DNA from: HR10 sp964615335
GTDB taxonomy: Bacteria; Acidobacteriota; Blastocatellia; HR10
DNA: 64,000 nt
Direction of reading: 5' to 3'
Assembly: GCA_964615335.1 (NCBI GenBank)
Contig: CAZTMT010000013.1
Coordinates: 35,228 to 99,227, forward strand
In this document: piece after piece, positions 44,492-53,708 of the stretch
Layout: each line of letters starts with the position of its first letter
Position numbering within the stretch: position 1 is the stretch's first letter
Notes under the pieces: model-generated
Database searches by the model: none
What the model was told of the DNA's origin: nothing
The model's input: the letters and a program-made list of their open reading frames with translations, nothing else
Position numbers and translations under genes: made by a program

Positions 44492-45724
44492 GTGGGGTCA
44501 CCGCTCTACGATGTCGCCATCATCGGAGGGGGAATTGTGGGGCTGGCCACGGCGCGAGCCCTTATGAGCGAATCCCCCGGATGCCGCGTCGTGGTCCTGG
44601 AAGCGGAGCCGCGTCTGGCAGCTCATCAAAGCGGGCGTAACAGCGGCGTCATCCATTCGGGACTCTACTATCGCCCCGGCTCGCTGAAAGCGCGCACCTG
44701 CGTCCTGGGGCGCGAAGCCCTCTACCGCTTCCTGGAACAGGAGCAGATCCCGTACGAGCGGTGCGGAAAGCTCGTCCTGGCGACATCAGCGCAGGAGCTG
44801 CCGCAGCTTGCGGATCTGCATCGGCGCGGTCATCTGAACGGCGTGCGTGGCCTTCGATGGCTGCGTGCCGAGGAGATCCCCGACTACGAACCCCACGCTC
44901 GGGGATGCGCCGCGCTCTGGGTTCCGGAGACAGGTATCACCGATTACACGCTCGTCGTCCAGGCCCTGGCGCGCGGTATTCAAAAGCACGGAGCAGAAGT
45001 GCGCACCGGCGCCCGCGTCTTCGACGTCCGGCGCGCGAGCCGCGAGCTGATCCTGCAGACAACAGCCGGCGAGGTGTGCTCTCGCCTTCTCATTGGCTGC
45101 GCCGGTCTTCAGGCCGATCGCGTGGCTCGCCTCTGCGGGCTCGATCCCCCGGTGCGGATCATCCCCTTTCGCGGCCAGTATTATGAGCTGATCCCCGAAC
45201 GCCGCTTTCTGGTCAAAAACCTCATCTATCCGGTTCCCGATCCCGAGCTGCCTTTTCTCGGCGTGCACCTGACCCGCCGCATAGATGGGCGCGTCGAAGC
45301 TGGCCCCAATGCCTTTCTGGCTTTCCGGCGCGAAGGATATGCGCGATGCAGTTTCTCGGCCAAAGATGTCCGAGAGATGCTCGCCTTCCCCGGCTTCTGG
45401 CGCCTTCTGGTGCGATACCGGCGCGCCGCCTGGCGCGAAGCACTGCTGGACCTCAGCCGGAGCGCCTTCGCTCGCGCTCTGCAAAGGCTGGTCCCCGAGA
45501 TTCGAGAGCAGGACCTGCGTCCTGCATCCGCCGGCGTTCGGGCTCAAGCCGTGGATACTTCCGGTCGGCTCGTGGACGATTTCCACATTCTGGAAGCCGA
45601 GCACATGATCCACGTCCTGAACGCTCCTTCGCCTGCCGCCACAGCCGCCCTGCGTATTGGCGAGATCCTGGCTGCCCGCGCCCTCACCCACCTGAGGGAT
45701 CTGGGCTTCGATCTCCCCAGGTAG
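44492..45724 (+). CDS. lhgO: L-2-hydroxyglutarate oxidase
   Basis: This 410-residue FAD enzyme of the DAO family starts YDVAIIGGGIVGLATARAL, with the FAD-binding GxGxxG. It has the L-2-hydroxyglutarate oxidase signatures SGRNSGVIHSGLYYRPGSLKA and FRGQYYELIPE, plus LGVHLTRRIDG. It oxidises L-2-hydroxyglutarate to 2-oxoglutarate and passes electrons to quinone or oxygen. The start codon is GTG, 2 bp after the stop of the epimerase gene, so the two are co-transcribed. The length matches the family. Confidence 0.9.
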   Translation: MGSPLYDVAIIGGGIVGLATARALMSESPGCRVVVLEAEPRLAAHQSGRNSGVIHSGLYYRPGSLKARTCVLGREALYRFLEQEQIPYERCGKLVLATSAQELPQLADLHRRGHLNGVRGLRWLRAEEIPDYEPHARGCAALWVPETGITDYTLVVQALARGIQKHGAEVRTGARVFDVRRASRELILQTTAGEVCSRLLIGCAGLQADRVARLCGLDPPVRIIPFRGQYYELIPERRFLVKNLIYPVPDPELPFLGVHLTRRIDGRVEAGPNAFLAFRREGYARCSFSAKDVREMLAFPGFWRLLVRYRRAAWREALLDLSRSAFARALQRLVPEIREQDLRPASAGVRAQAVDTSGRLVDDFHILEAEHMIHVLNAPSPAATAALRIGEILAARALTHLRDLGFDLPR

Positions 45725-45753
45725 CGGCTTCACGCGACAATCGCAGCGTGAGC

Positions 45754-45782
45754 TTGACGCCGAGATCTCACCTCCCTATACT
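45754..45782 (+). promoter_or_regulatory. Sigma-70 promoter for the S9 peptidase
   Basis: TTGACG (45754-45759), 17-bp spacer, TATACT (45777-45782), about 40 bp upstream of the chosen start. Confidence 0.7.
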
Positions 45783-45823
45783 GCATGCCGAGCATGAATC
45801 TTCAAACCCTAAGGAGGATCTCT

Positions 45824-48529
45824 ATGAGTCTCACCAAGCGCTGGAAGGCTTTCCTGGGAATCGTCGTCTTGCTGGTGGGGGGAGCGCTCTCCGGGGCTCT
45901 CTCCCAGGAACGCAGAACAGGCTTGCCCCCGCTGATTGATCGCGAGCTCTTTTTCGGAAATCCCGAGATTGCCGCCGCTCAAATTTCGCCCGATGGGCAA
46001 TTCATCGCCTTCCTCAAGCCCTGGAACGACACGCGCAATATTTGGGTCAAACGCACAGAAGAGCCCTTCACGGCAGCCCGTCGCCTCACCGGTGAGACCA
46101 AGCGCCCCATACCGGCTTTCTTCTGGAGCTGGGACAGCCGGTACATCCTCTTTGTCAAAGACAACGACGGAGACGAGAACTTCAACGTCTACGCTGTCAG
46201 TCCCTCCGAAAGTCCTCCGCCCGGACAAGAGATCCCTCCGGCGCGCAACCTGACCGATCTCAAAGGCGTGCGCGCCGTAATCTACGATGTCCCGAAGGCG
46301 GATCCGGACATCATCTACGTCGGGCTCAACGATCGGGATCCGGCGTGGCACGATCTGTACAAGGTGAGGATTTCGACCGGCGAGCGCACGCTCATTCGCA
46401 AAAACACCGAGCGCATCTCGGGCTGGGTGTTCGATCTCCGAGGGCAATTGCGACTGGCCACGCGCATCGCGGACAATGGCGATACGGAAGTCCTGCGCGT
46501 GGATCCCGAGGGCTTCACCAAGGTCTACTCCTGCACGGTCTTCGAGACGTGCGGGCCGGTCCGGTTTCACAAAGACGGCAAGCGCGTCTACATGGTCACC
46601 AACAAGGGCAATGTGGACCTGATTCGCCTGACGCTCTTTGATCCGGAGACGGGCAAGGAAGAGCTTGTCGAATCCGATCCGCTGGGTCGCGTGGATCTGG
46701 GCCAGCCGATCTTCTCCGATCGGACCGATGAATTAATCGGGACGGTTTACATAGACGATCGCCCGCGCGTGTATTTTCGCGATGAGTCCTACAAGGCCGA
46801 TTACGAATGGCTCAAGAAGCAATTGCCGGGCAAGGAAGTGAGCTTCGCCTCCTCGACCCGGGACGAGCAGCTCTTTCTGATCTCGGCGCGAAGCGATACG
46901 GAGCCGGGCGAGACTTACTTGTTCGACCGCCGGACCAGGAGACTCACCTTTCAATATCGCATCCGCGAAAAGCTGCCGCGCGAGCATCTGGCCGAAATGC
47001 GAGTGATTTGCTACAAATCCTCCGATGGATTGGAGATCCCCGCGTACCTAACGTTGCCCAAAGGGGTCGAGCCGAAGAACCTGCCCCTTGTCGTCTTCCC
47101 GCACGGCGGTCCGTGGGCGCGCGACGTCTGGGGCTATCACACCTATGCCCAGTTTCTCGCCAATCGCGGCTACGCCGTTTTGCAGCCGAATTTCCGCGGC
47201 TCGACCGGCTACGGCAAGAAGTTCCTCAACGCCGGCAACAAGCAGTGGGGCGAGAAGATGCAGGACGACATCACCTGGGGCGTCAAGTATCTCATCGAGC
47301 AGGGCATCGCCGATCCCCGGCGCGTCGGGATCATGGGCGGCTCTTACGGCGGCTATGCGACGCTGGCCGGAGTGGCCTTCACGCCGGATCTGTACGCGGC
47401 GGCCGTCTCGATCGTCGGTCCGTCGAATCTGATCACGTTGCTGGAATCCATCCCGCCCTACTGGGAAGCCGCGCGCAAGATCTTCCACCATCGCATGGGA
47501 GATCCCTCGACGCCCGAAGGCAGAGCCCAACTGGAGCGGCAGTCGCCTTTGAACTCCGCTCACAAGATCAAGACGCCGCTTTTGGTCGTGCAGGGCGCCA
47601 ATGATCCGCGCGTGAAGAAATCCGAATCCGATCAGATCGTCGTAGCGCTGCGCGACCGAGGTTTTCCCGTCGAGTACCTGGTCGCGCCCGATGAGGGGCA
47701 TGGCTTCGCGCGCCCAGTCAATCAGATGGCCATGATCGCGGCCGCGGAAAAATTCCTGGCCAAGCACCTGGGCGGGCGCTATCAGGAAGATATGCCGCCA
47801 GAGGTCGCCACACGGCTTCGCGAGATCACCGTGGATGTCAAGACCGTCACGCTGCCTCGGCGCATCGCTCCCGCTTCCGTTGGGCTGCCCAAGCCTGTTG
47901 CGGATCTCAAGCCGGGCACGGCGGAGTATCAGGGCAAGATCGAGCTGGCTGGCCAGAGCCTCACTTTCTCTTCGCGAACGACGATCGCCGAAGAAGGCGG
48001 CGCCTGGGTCGTGACCGAGACGATCTCTCTGCCTATGGGCGAAGCGAGCGAGACGACCGTGCTCGAAAAAGGCACTCTGGTTGTGACGCGGCGAACCATC
48101 AAGCAAGGGGCGGTGACAATCGAACTGGCGTTCAAGGAGAACAAAGCGAGCGGGACGCTCCAGATGGGCGGCTCCACGCGCCCGATCGAAGCGGATCTCG
48201 GAGGAGCACTCTTTGCCGATGGAGCGGGCGCTGGCGCTGTGCTCGCGACGCTTCCACTGGAGGAGGGCTATACGACGACGTTCCGGAACTTCGATGTGCA
48301 GAGGCAGAAGGTGAAGCTCATGCACATGAAGGTGGTGGGCAGCGAGACGGTGACTGTGCCGTCTGGGACCTATGAGGCTTTCAAGCTCGAAGTGACATCG
48401 GCCGAAGGAGAGCCGGATAAGATGACCATCTGGGTGGCCAAAGACTCGCGCCAGGCCGTGAAGATCATGGCCACGATGCCGCAGCTTGGGGGAGCGACGC
48501 TCACTCTGGAACTGAACCGAGCGCCATAG
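45824..48529 (+). CDS. Secreted S9-family (prolyl oligopeptidase-type) peptidase with extra C-terminal domain
   Basis: The 901-residue product has a signal peptide (about residues 1-27), then a seven-bladed propeller (about 40-390) and the alpha/beta-hydrolase peptidase domain. The nucleophile lies in IMGGSYGGYATLAG near residue 508, the Asp in GANDPRVKKSES and the His in APDEGHGFARPV. After the usual end of the family (near residue 665) about 230 residues are added. Their last part (VPSGTYEAFKLEV) looks like a DUF3108-type beta domain. It probably degrades short peptides in the periplasm. The start at 45824 has AAGGAGG upstream; the frame at 45785 lies too close to the promoter. Confidence 0.85.
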   Translation: MSLTKRWKAFLGIVVLLVGGALSGALSQERRTGLPPLIDRELFFGNPEIAAAQISPDGQFIAFLKPWNDTRNIWVKRTEEPFTAARRLTGETKRPIPAFFWSWDSRYILFVKDNDGDENFNVYAVSPSESPPPGQEIPPARNLTDLKGVRAVIYDVPKADPDIIYVGLNDRDPAWHDLYKVRISTGERTLIRKNTERISGWVFDLRGQLRLATRIADNGDTEVLRVDPEGFTKVYSCTVFETCGPVRFHKDGKRVYMVTNKGNVDLIRLTLFDPETGKEELVESDPLGRVDLGQPIFSDRTDELIGTVYIDDRPRVYFRDESYKADYEWLKKQLPGKEVSFASSTRDEQLFLISARSDTEPGETYLFDRRTRRLTFQYRIREKLPREHLAEMRVICYKSSDGLEIPAYLTLPKGVEPKNLPLVVFPHGGPWARDVWGYHTYAQFLANRGYAVLQPNFRGSTGYGKKFLNAGNKQWGEKMQDDITWGVKYLIEQGIADPRRVGIMGGSYGGYATLAGVAFTPDLYAAAVSIVGPSNLITLLESIPPYWEAARKIFHHRMGDPSTPEGRAQLERQSPLNSAHKIKTPLLVVQGANDPRVKKSESDQIVVALRDRGFPVEYLVAPDEGHGFARPVNQMAMIAAAEKFLAKHLGGRYQEDMPPEVATRLREITVDVKTVTLPRRIAPASVGLPKPVADLKPGTAEYQGKIELAGQSLTFSSRTTIAEEGGAWVVTETISLPMGEASETTVLEKGTLVVTRRTIKQGAVTIELAFKENKASGTLQMGGSTRPIEADLGGALFADGAGAGAVLATLPLEEGYTTTFRNFDVQRQKVKLMHMKVVGSETVTVPSGTYEAFKLEVTSAEGEPDKMTIWVAKDSRQAVKIMATMPQLGGATLTLELNRAP

Positions 48530-48544
48530 GAGATCCCGCGCGGC

Positions 48545-49348
48545 TTATGGAAGATAGGGCAGAGGACTGCGACTTTCGACAAAACGGCGCAGGCTCTCCA
48601 TGACGACGGGCCGGGAGAGAAGCTCACAGAAGAGTTCGATCTCTTCGTGCAGCTCCTCCCGGGGGATGGGCTTGACGAAGCGCTTGGCGAGACGGCGCGC
48701 TTCGGGATCGAACTTTCGAACCTGAGCGGCGACGGCGCGCGCGGCCATGAGAGCCTGCCCTTCGGCCACGAGCTGACTGAGCAGGCCAAGAGCATACGCG
48801 CGCGCGGCATTCAGGCTGCGCCCCGTCAGCAAAAGATCGCGCACCAGAGCATTGCCTGCATCCCGCTTGAGACGAGGGATCCCTCCAAATCCGGGAATCA
48901 ACCCCAACCGCAACTCGGGGAAACCAAAGCGCGCCGTCTTGTCCGCAATCAGAAGATCGCACGTCAGGGCCAATTCCCATCCCCCTCCAAACGTCACTCC
49001 ATGAACGGCCGCGATCGTCACCACGGGAGCCGTATCCAACCGATCCAGGACGCGATGAATGCGCTCCAGAAAAGCGCGCACGCCCGCGACGCGCTGCTGC
49101 ACCGGGAGATCGCGCGCTCGCTCGTATAGCTCGCGGAGATCAGCCCCGGCGCTGAAGCCGCAGCGCAGCGAGCTGTAGAGAATAAGCGCTCGCGTGTCCT
49201 CCTCTCGGGCATCCAGCGCCTCGACGAACCGCTCCAGCTCCTCGAGTATCAGCGAGCCGATCTCATTGCACGGCTCACGATGAAGCGCCAGCTCCACAAC
49301 TCCTTCGTTCCACTGCCAGGAGAGCGCTTTCCCCTGAAACCGGTCCAT
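48545..49348 (-). CDS. Enoyl-CoA hydratase/isomerase family protein
   Basis: This 267-residue crotonase-fold protein has the first oxyanion-hole motif GFSAGADLRELYE and the second in VHGVTFGGGWELALTCDLLIA. Catalytic-region block FGFPELRLGLIPGFGGIPRL follows. The Glu of PELRLG is at the position of a catalytic Glu in hydratases. It acts on an acyl-CoA in fatty-acid or amino-acid breakdown; the substrate cannot be told. The start at 49348 has GGGAGGGAG upstream. It converges on the S9 peptidase gene with a 15-bp gap. Confidence 0.85.
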   Translation of the reverse strand: MDRFQGKALSWQWNEGVVELALHREPCNEIGSLILEELERFVEALDAREEDTRALILYSSLRCGFSAGADLRELYERARDLPVQQRVAGVRAFLERIHRVLDRLDTAPVVTIAAVHGVTFGGGWELALTCDLLIADKTARFGFPELRLGLIPGFGGIPRLKRDAGNALVRDLLLTGRSLNAARAYALGLLSQLVAEGQALMAARAVAAQVRKFDPEARRLAKRFVKPIPREELHEEIELFCELLSRPVVMESLRRFVESRSPLPYLP

Positions 49349-49506
49349 CGCTCCCTCCCTGCTTCCGAACAGAGCGTTCCCAGAGGACGAGAGATTTTTT
49401 CCGCCCGCTGATTCCTCGCGATCTCGCGATCGCCCCAAGAGGACTCCTCATGCCATTCAAAGCATGGCCCCCCGCAAGCCTCCGCCTGGGATCACGGTTC
49501 GGAACG

Positions 49507-49857
49507 CTAAGACGTTCCCTCGGCGTAGATCCGATCCGTCTTGGCCGCCATGATGAAATCGTTGCGATGCAGACCGCGAATCTTATGCGTCCACCAGGTG
49601 ACGGTGACGCGCCCCCATTCGGTCAGGATCGCCGGATGATGGTCTTCGGCTTCAGCCAGCTCCCCCACCTTCTGGGTGAATGCCAGCGCCTGCGCGAAAT
49701 CTTTGAACCGAAACGTACGCTCGAGCCGTTTGATCCCTTCGCGCTCGATGACCGTCCACTGGGGAACTTCCGAAATGAGAGCGGCGATCTCCTCGTCCCT
49801 CAGCGGAGGCTCATCTCCCCGGCACGCTGTACACTTCATCTCAACTAACGATGCCAT
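49507..49857 (-). CDS. phhB: 4a-hydroxytetrahydrobiopterin dehydratase
   Basis: The protein has 116 residues. It carries the pterin-4a-carbinolamine dehydratase pattern EDHHPAILTEWGRVTVTWW, then THKIRGLHRNDFIMAAKTD with the catalytic His residues and final Asp. It recycles the pterin cofactor after aromatic amino acid hydroxylation or serves a related role in molybdopterin metabolism. The N-terminus carries a CxxC pair (CTAC), common in bacterial members. GGAGGGAG precedes the ATG. No phhA is in the window. Confidence 0.9.
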   Translation of the reverse strand: MASLVEMKCTACRGDEPPLRDEEIAALISEVPQWTVIEREGIKRLERTFRFKDFAQALAFTQKVGELAEAEDHHPAILTEWGRVTVTWWTHKIRGLHRNDFIMAAKTDRIYAEGTS

Positions 49858-49910
49858 GCTCTCCCTCCTCGCAACAGGGTCACGCGGGAACTTTCGGACT
49901 GCGAATCTTT

Positions 49911-49940
49911 ATTGATGCACACGAGGAAGCGACCTGTCAA
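49911..49940 (-). promoter_or_regulatory. Possible promoter of phhB
   Basis: On the minus strand TTGACA (49935-49940), 18-bp spacer, ATCAAT (49911-49916). The -35 box is perfect. Confidence 0.45.
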
Positions 49941-49983
49941 CGCGGGGGATCTCCCGCTCCGTAACGCGGCGAGCCCGAGCGGC

Positions 49984-51567
49984 TCAACGCAAAGCCTCTC
50001 GGATCGCTTGGTCCATCTCGGCCATAAGCTCCCGCTCCGAAATCCCCCGCCAGCAATGGCCGCGCCGCGGCCCGTAGACAATGCGCGCGTGAGCCGGAGG
50101 ATCAGCCCGCATCAGAAATTCCTCTAGCAGAGCGACGGCATTGTTGAGGAAATAGTCATCCGCATCGCCGATCCAAATGCGCAGTTTCCCCCTGAGCTTG
50201 GAACCGAGCGTCTTCCAGTTCTGCTCCAGGACAAGACGTAGGTCATACTTCTTCCAGTGCTCGGCGACCTGACGATGGATCTTCCCCGTCTTCGGATCCC
50301 AGAGCGGAACGGGACGTCCATCTGCGCCGCGCGGACCGTAGGCGGCATTCCAGGCTCCCCACTGCCCGCCAGACATGGTGTAGCTGTCGCCCAGACCGAG
50401 CACGTTCTCCACCTGACATTCATGCCGCATCGTGAAGCGCACATCGCCCTGAACGTCGCGCGCACTCGGGCGTTCGAATCCGTAGCGGTTCACATATGCG
50501 TTCTCGTCTTCGTAGATGTTGATGAGCTGAAAGGCGCGAAAATCCACACTGTCCGGACAATAAGCCCATGCTCCGTTGAAGACGTCGGGATAGAAGACCT
50601 GAAGCGCCAGCGCGACCCAGCCCCCCGTTGATCCCCCATCGAGCACGCGCGCCGCGGGCGCGCCGATCGCGCGAAACGTCCGTTCGACATAGGGGATCAA
50701 CTCCTGGACAAGAGCATCCCCGTAAGGGCCATTATTGGCCGAATTCACATAGTACGGATCCCCATAGGGACCCGCTCCATCCAGATGCAGCAGGATCATC
50801 CGGGGGGTATCGTCGGCGAGCCACACGCGTCGGAATTCCGACCCTTCAGCCATCAGACGCAGTACGTTCGTCCACCGCGTGCCATACCCTCCGATATGCA
50901 CGCGCAGAGGATAGCGACGCGTCGTCTCCCGCTCGTAATCGCGCGGCAGGATGACCCCGGCCCGCAAATAGATAGGCCGACCGTGAAATGCACTGAGAAG
51001 CCGAGATGGGATCTTCACAAACTTCACGTACTCGGTCTCGGGCGGCGAGTCCTCCGGAAGCGCTCGCGTCAACGGCAGGCGCACCACGCCGCCGCGCGCC
51101 GGATCGAGACGCACGCGGTGAACAGAACTGACGAGATTGCCCGGCGCATCGGGCCGATGTATGTCCGGATTCCACACGAATACGGCCTGGACGAAATACT
51201 CGCCCGGAGCAATGTCCGAGAGACGCTCCACCGGCACGCCCAGAGCCGCCTCATCCACAACGGCGACGCGGCCCGGTCCGAAGTCGTGCACGTCCCGTCC
51301 GAAGACGGGAGGATTCCGAAGCCCTGTCCTCCCAATCGCCAGGCGCGGCTCCGGTTCCGCCTGCGCCCCCAGAACGAGCAGAAGGCGCCCCGTCTGCGGC
51401 GTCGCCAGAAGTCCCGGGGCCACCGTCACCTCAAAGCGAAGACCTGACGCGCGACGTCCAGGAACCGCCAATCCGACTCCCAGCGCCAGAATGAGAGCGC
51501 CAAAGGCGTACACGCGTTTGAACGTCTTTCGCAACTCGAACCTTTTCCATGAACCTCCGGCTCGCAT
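49984..51567 (-). CDS. Esterase D-type alpha/beta hydrolase, membrane-anchored or secreted
   Basis: The product has about 527 residues. A membrane or signal segment (about residues 21-38) precedes a beta-sandwich domain. The putative esterase domain (PF00756-like) contains ARVLDGGSTGGWVALALQ with the nucleophile Ser, WIGDADDYFLNN with the likely Asp, and GPRRGHCWRGI with the likely His. The substrate is unknown; feruloyl-esterase and carbohydrate-esterase relatives share this fold. The start is uncertain. The ATG at 51567 has no ribosome-binding site and lies only about 10 nt after the -10 box, so a leaderless start here or a TTG at 51534 are both possible. Confidence 0.72.
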   Translation of the reverse strand: MRAGGSWKRFELRKTFKRVYAFGALILALGVGLAVPGRRASGLRFEVTVAPGLLATPQTGRLLLVLGAQAEPEPRLAIGRTGLRNPPVFGRDVHDFGPGRVAVVDEAALGVPVERLSDIAPGEYFVQAVFVWNPDIHRPDAPGNLVSSVHRVRLDPARGGVVRLPLTRALPEDSPPETEYVKFVKIPSRLLSAFHGRPIYLRAGVILPRDYERETTRRYPLRVHIGGYGTRWTNVLRLMAEGSEFRRVWLADDTPRMILLHLDGAGPYGDPYYVNSANNGPYGDALVQELIPYVERTFRAIGAPAARVLDGGSTGGWVALALQVFYPDVFNGAWAYCPDSVDFRAFQLINIYEDENAYVNRYGFERPSARDVQGDVRFTMRHECQVENVLGLGDSYTMSGGQWGAWNAAYGPRGADGRPVPLWDPKTGKIHRQVAEHWKKYDLRLVLEQNWKTLGSKLRGKLRIWIGDADDYFLNNAVALLEEFLMRADPPAHARIVYGPRRGHCWRGISERELMAEMDQAIREALR

Positions 51568-51576
51568 GACAAGAGG

Positions 51577-51606
51577 AGCATACACGTTCGCTTCCGGCAT
51601 CGTCAA
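51577..51606 (-). promoter_or_regulatory. Sigma-70 promoter for the esterase gene
   Basis: On the minus strand TTGACG (51601-51606), 18-bp spacer, TATGCT (51577-51582). It is back to back with the promoter of the CRISPR locus. Confidence 0.6.
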
Positions 51607-51623
51607 ATGACGAAAAAAAGCTG

Positions 51624-51651
51624 TTGACACATAGAGAATCTGCTCTAAAAT
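51624..51651 (+). promoter_or_regulatory. Sigma-70 promoter leading into the CRISPR-Cas locus
   Basis: TTGACA (51624-51629), 16-bp spacer, TAAAAT (51646-51651). It lies about 135 bp upstream of the cas6 remnant and is the only strong promoter seen before the cmr genes. Confidence 0.7.
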
Positions 51652-51788
51652 AAGAGCGGCGATAGTGGAAGCGAGAGCGGCTTCCTCTCGGGTGAACGCA
51701 CGCGCTCTTCACAAGCGAAGGTACGAGCGACGGCGCGTCTTCCGGTGCCTGTTTCCCCTGCGAGAAGCAGAACCTCTCCGAGGCGAAT

Positions 51789-52297
51789 ATGGGCTTTTCC
51801 GAAGACATCGTGAGCTTCGCCCGCGCGCTGCGGATAGGAATCTTCGAGTTTCACTGGCGCGCACAAGAGGAGGCGCGGCTGCCGCGCTTCAAGGGCTCAA
51901 CGGTGCGAGGTACCCTCGGATGGGTCTTCAAACGCGCTGTCTGCATTCGAGCCGATGGAAGATGCGACCTGTGCCCGGTACGTCAGACCTGTAGCTACAG
52001 CTACATCTTCGAGACCCCTCCCTGGCCGAAACGCCTCCTTTTCGCCAGCAGCGACATCCCCCTCATCCCTACGTGCTCGAGCCGCCTCTGGAGGAGAAAG
52101 GAACCCATGCGCCGGGCGAGCGGATGACCTTCCGGCTCATTCTTCTTGGGCGAGCCCTGGCCTATGTGCCTCACATGATCCTCACCATCGAACAGGCGGG
52201 ACGCGCCGGACTCGGACGGGGACGGGCTCGCTTCGAGCTGGAAGCCGTTTTCAAGAGGGATGCTCAGGGACATTCTAAAGAGAGCGAGAGCGGATGA
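51789..52297 (+). pseudogene. cas6: Frameshifted, truncated Cas6-type crRNA endoribonuclease
   Basis: The first frame (51789 onward) gives the N-terminal half of a Cas6 RAMP protein: LPRFKGSTVRGTLGWVFKRAVC, CDLCPVRQTCSYSYIFETPP and FASSDIP. At a run of five C (52058-52062) the similarity jumps to another frame. There it continues PHPYVLEPPLEEKGTHAPGE, LLGRALAYVPHMILTIEQAG and RAGLGRGRARFELEAVF, ending at 52297. One extra C would restore one frame. Even so, the product would be only about 170 residues, the first RRM domain; the C-terminal half with the Gly-rich loop is not found in the 460 bp that follow. Either the gene is dead or there is also a sequencing error in the C-run. Confidence 0.72.
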
Positions 52298-52757
52298 TTC
52301 CGACAACGTCCCATCCCGAGTCGAGTCGAGACGGATGGACCCCGATCCGTCTCCTCCGGATCGGCATCCGCTTCGGCTCTCGGGTTGACCCGAAGGAGGA
52401 ACCTGGCCTTCACACGGGCATGGGAGGATCGCGCGCACTTCGGGGGAAAGGTTTCTTGCAAGATTTCCCCCTATGGACGAATCAAAAAAAGATGCAGTAG
52501 GGTCTTCTCGACCTATAGCGGAGATGTCCGAAGGAATTGAGCAATGACTTTTCGGCAAGAGGAGTAGTGATGAGCCTCCTCCCTTGGCACGCCAATCTTT
52601 GGCCAGAGATCGGCGATCATCCCCACGCGATGAAGCGAACCTGCTGGCCCAGGGCGCCTGTCCGCCCGGCGCCGCTCCGCAGCAGTCTTTCGCCCGCCGC
52701 CGGCATCGCCACGGCGATGAGCGGATCTTCGAGTAAACACAGGGGAGGGAAAGGACA
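52298..52757 (+). other. 460-bp region without a recognised gene between the cas6 remnant and cmr1
   Basis: The size fits the missing C-terminal half of cas6, but no frame shows the expected Gly-rich GxGxxxGxG motif. A 7-bp hairpin (CCGATCC and GGATCGG) lies at about 52344-52366. No direct repeats of CRISPR type and no clear promoter were seen. The small open frames have no ribosome-binding site and no recognisable domain. Confidence 0.5.
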
Positions 52758-53708
52758 ATGTTGCAAATCACCCTGGAAACTGTGACTCCGCTTTTTCTGG
52801 GAGGGGCTGATCCTCGTGGAGCGCCCGAACTGCGGGCGGCATCGGTGCGCGGCGCCCTGCGCTACTGGCTCCGAGCGCTTTTGGGTGGCGTTTTGGGCGA
52901 CAGCGACTTGAACGCTTTGCGTCAGGCAGAAAGCGCCGTCTTCGGCAGCACCGAGAGCGCTTCGCCCGTGGTCGTGCGGGTTGAAGCTCCTGGTAGCCTC
53001 ACCACCGACAACTTTCGGCCGCTACCGCATAGCACTCAGAAAGTCTTTACTTTTCCTGCAATCAGTCCCGGTTCGACTGTAAGGCTTTTTCTCTCACCAC
53101 GCCCGCCATCCAATAGCCTGCCTGAGCCAGCGCCGGGGGCACTGGCTGTGTTCCTCCTTCTTGGCGGCCTGGGCAAGCGATCTCGGCGAGGTTTTGGTTC
53201 TTTCGCAGTGCAAGCTACTGATGAAGGGTTTCCAGTTCAGCCGTCGTGCTATAAGGATGCAGAGAGTTTCAAAAAAGCTCTATCTTCTGCTCTGGAGCAG
53301 GCTCGTAGTAGCATCAGCCAGTGGTCAAAGCAAAGAGGAATTGCCTCAAATTCCCCAGCAAATCCTCCTGCATTCCCAGTACTTCACGACGCCCATGCAA
53401 AGGTGCTCTTTTGTCAAAAGCCCTTCTCTGATTGGGAAACGGCAATGAAGGAGTTCTGGGAATTACTTCGCTCGCACAGCTACCGAGACAATCGAGTCTT
53501 TGGCTTTGCGGGAGGGCAAAGGCGACAGGCCTCCCCTCTCCATCTGCGAATCGTGAGGACAAGGGGAGGCTACCACATTTTACTCACGGCGCTTCGCACA
53601 CGCTTTCAGGGCACACAGCCTGACTGGGATGTGATGCAACGATTTTTAAACGACGCCGCACAACGCTGGCAAGGAACGTGGATCTTTGGAGGTAACCAAG
53701 AATGGTAG
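52758..53708 (+). CDS. cmr1: Type III-B RAMP protein Cmr1
   Basis: The protein has 316 residues. It begins ITLETVTPLFLGGADPRGAPELRAA, written here as the two motifs TPLFLGGAD and PELRAASVRGALRYWLRALL; both are typical of Cmr1. LLGGLGKRSRRGFGSF is the family's Gly-rich loop. Cmr1 sits at the end of the Cmr effector near the 3' side of the crRNA and helps to capture target RNA. The ATG follows AAAGGA. The gene overlaps cas10 by 7 bp, and the base composition is less GC-rich than in the flanking chromosome. Confidence 0.9.
   Translation: MLQITLETVTPLFLGGADPRGAPELRAASVRGALRYWLRALLGGVLGDSDLNALRQAESAVFGSTESASPVVVRVEAPGSLTTDNFRPLPHSTQKVFTFPAISPGSTVRLFLSPRPPSNSLPEPAPGALAVFLLLGGLGKRSRRGFGSFAVQATDEGFPVQPSCYKDAESFKKALSSALEQARSSISQWSKQRGIASNSPANPPAFPVLHDAHAKVLFCQKPFSDWETAMKEFWELLRSHSYRDNRVFGFAGGQRRQASPLHLRIVRTRGGYHILLTALRTRFQGTQPDWDVMQRFLNDAAQRWQGTWIFGGNQEW

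Noticed and set aside
51568..51630. An extended N-terminus of the esterase from 51630
   Set aside because: It would start upstream of the promoter -10 box and covers the promoter itself.
51650..52757. A possible CRISPR array near the cas genes
   Set aside because: No direct repeats of 25-40 bp with regular spacing were found here or elsewhere in the window.
52537..52785. An 82-residue frame before cmr1
   Set aside because: No ribosome-binding site or domain; it overlaps the start of cmr1 and probably covers decayed cas6 sequence.
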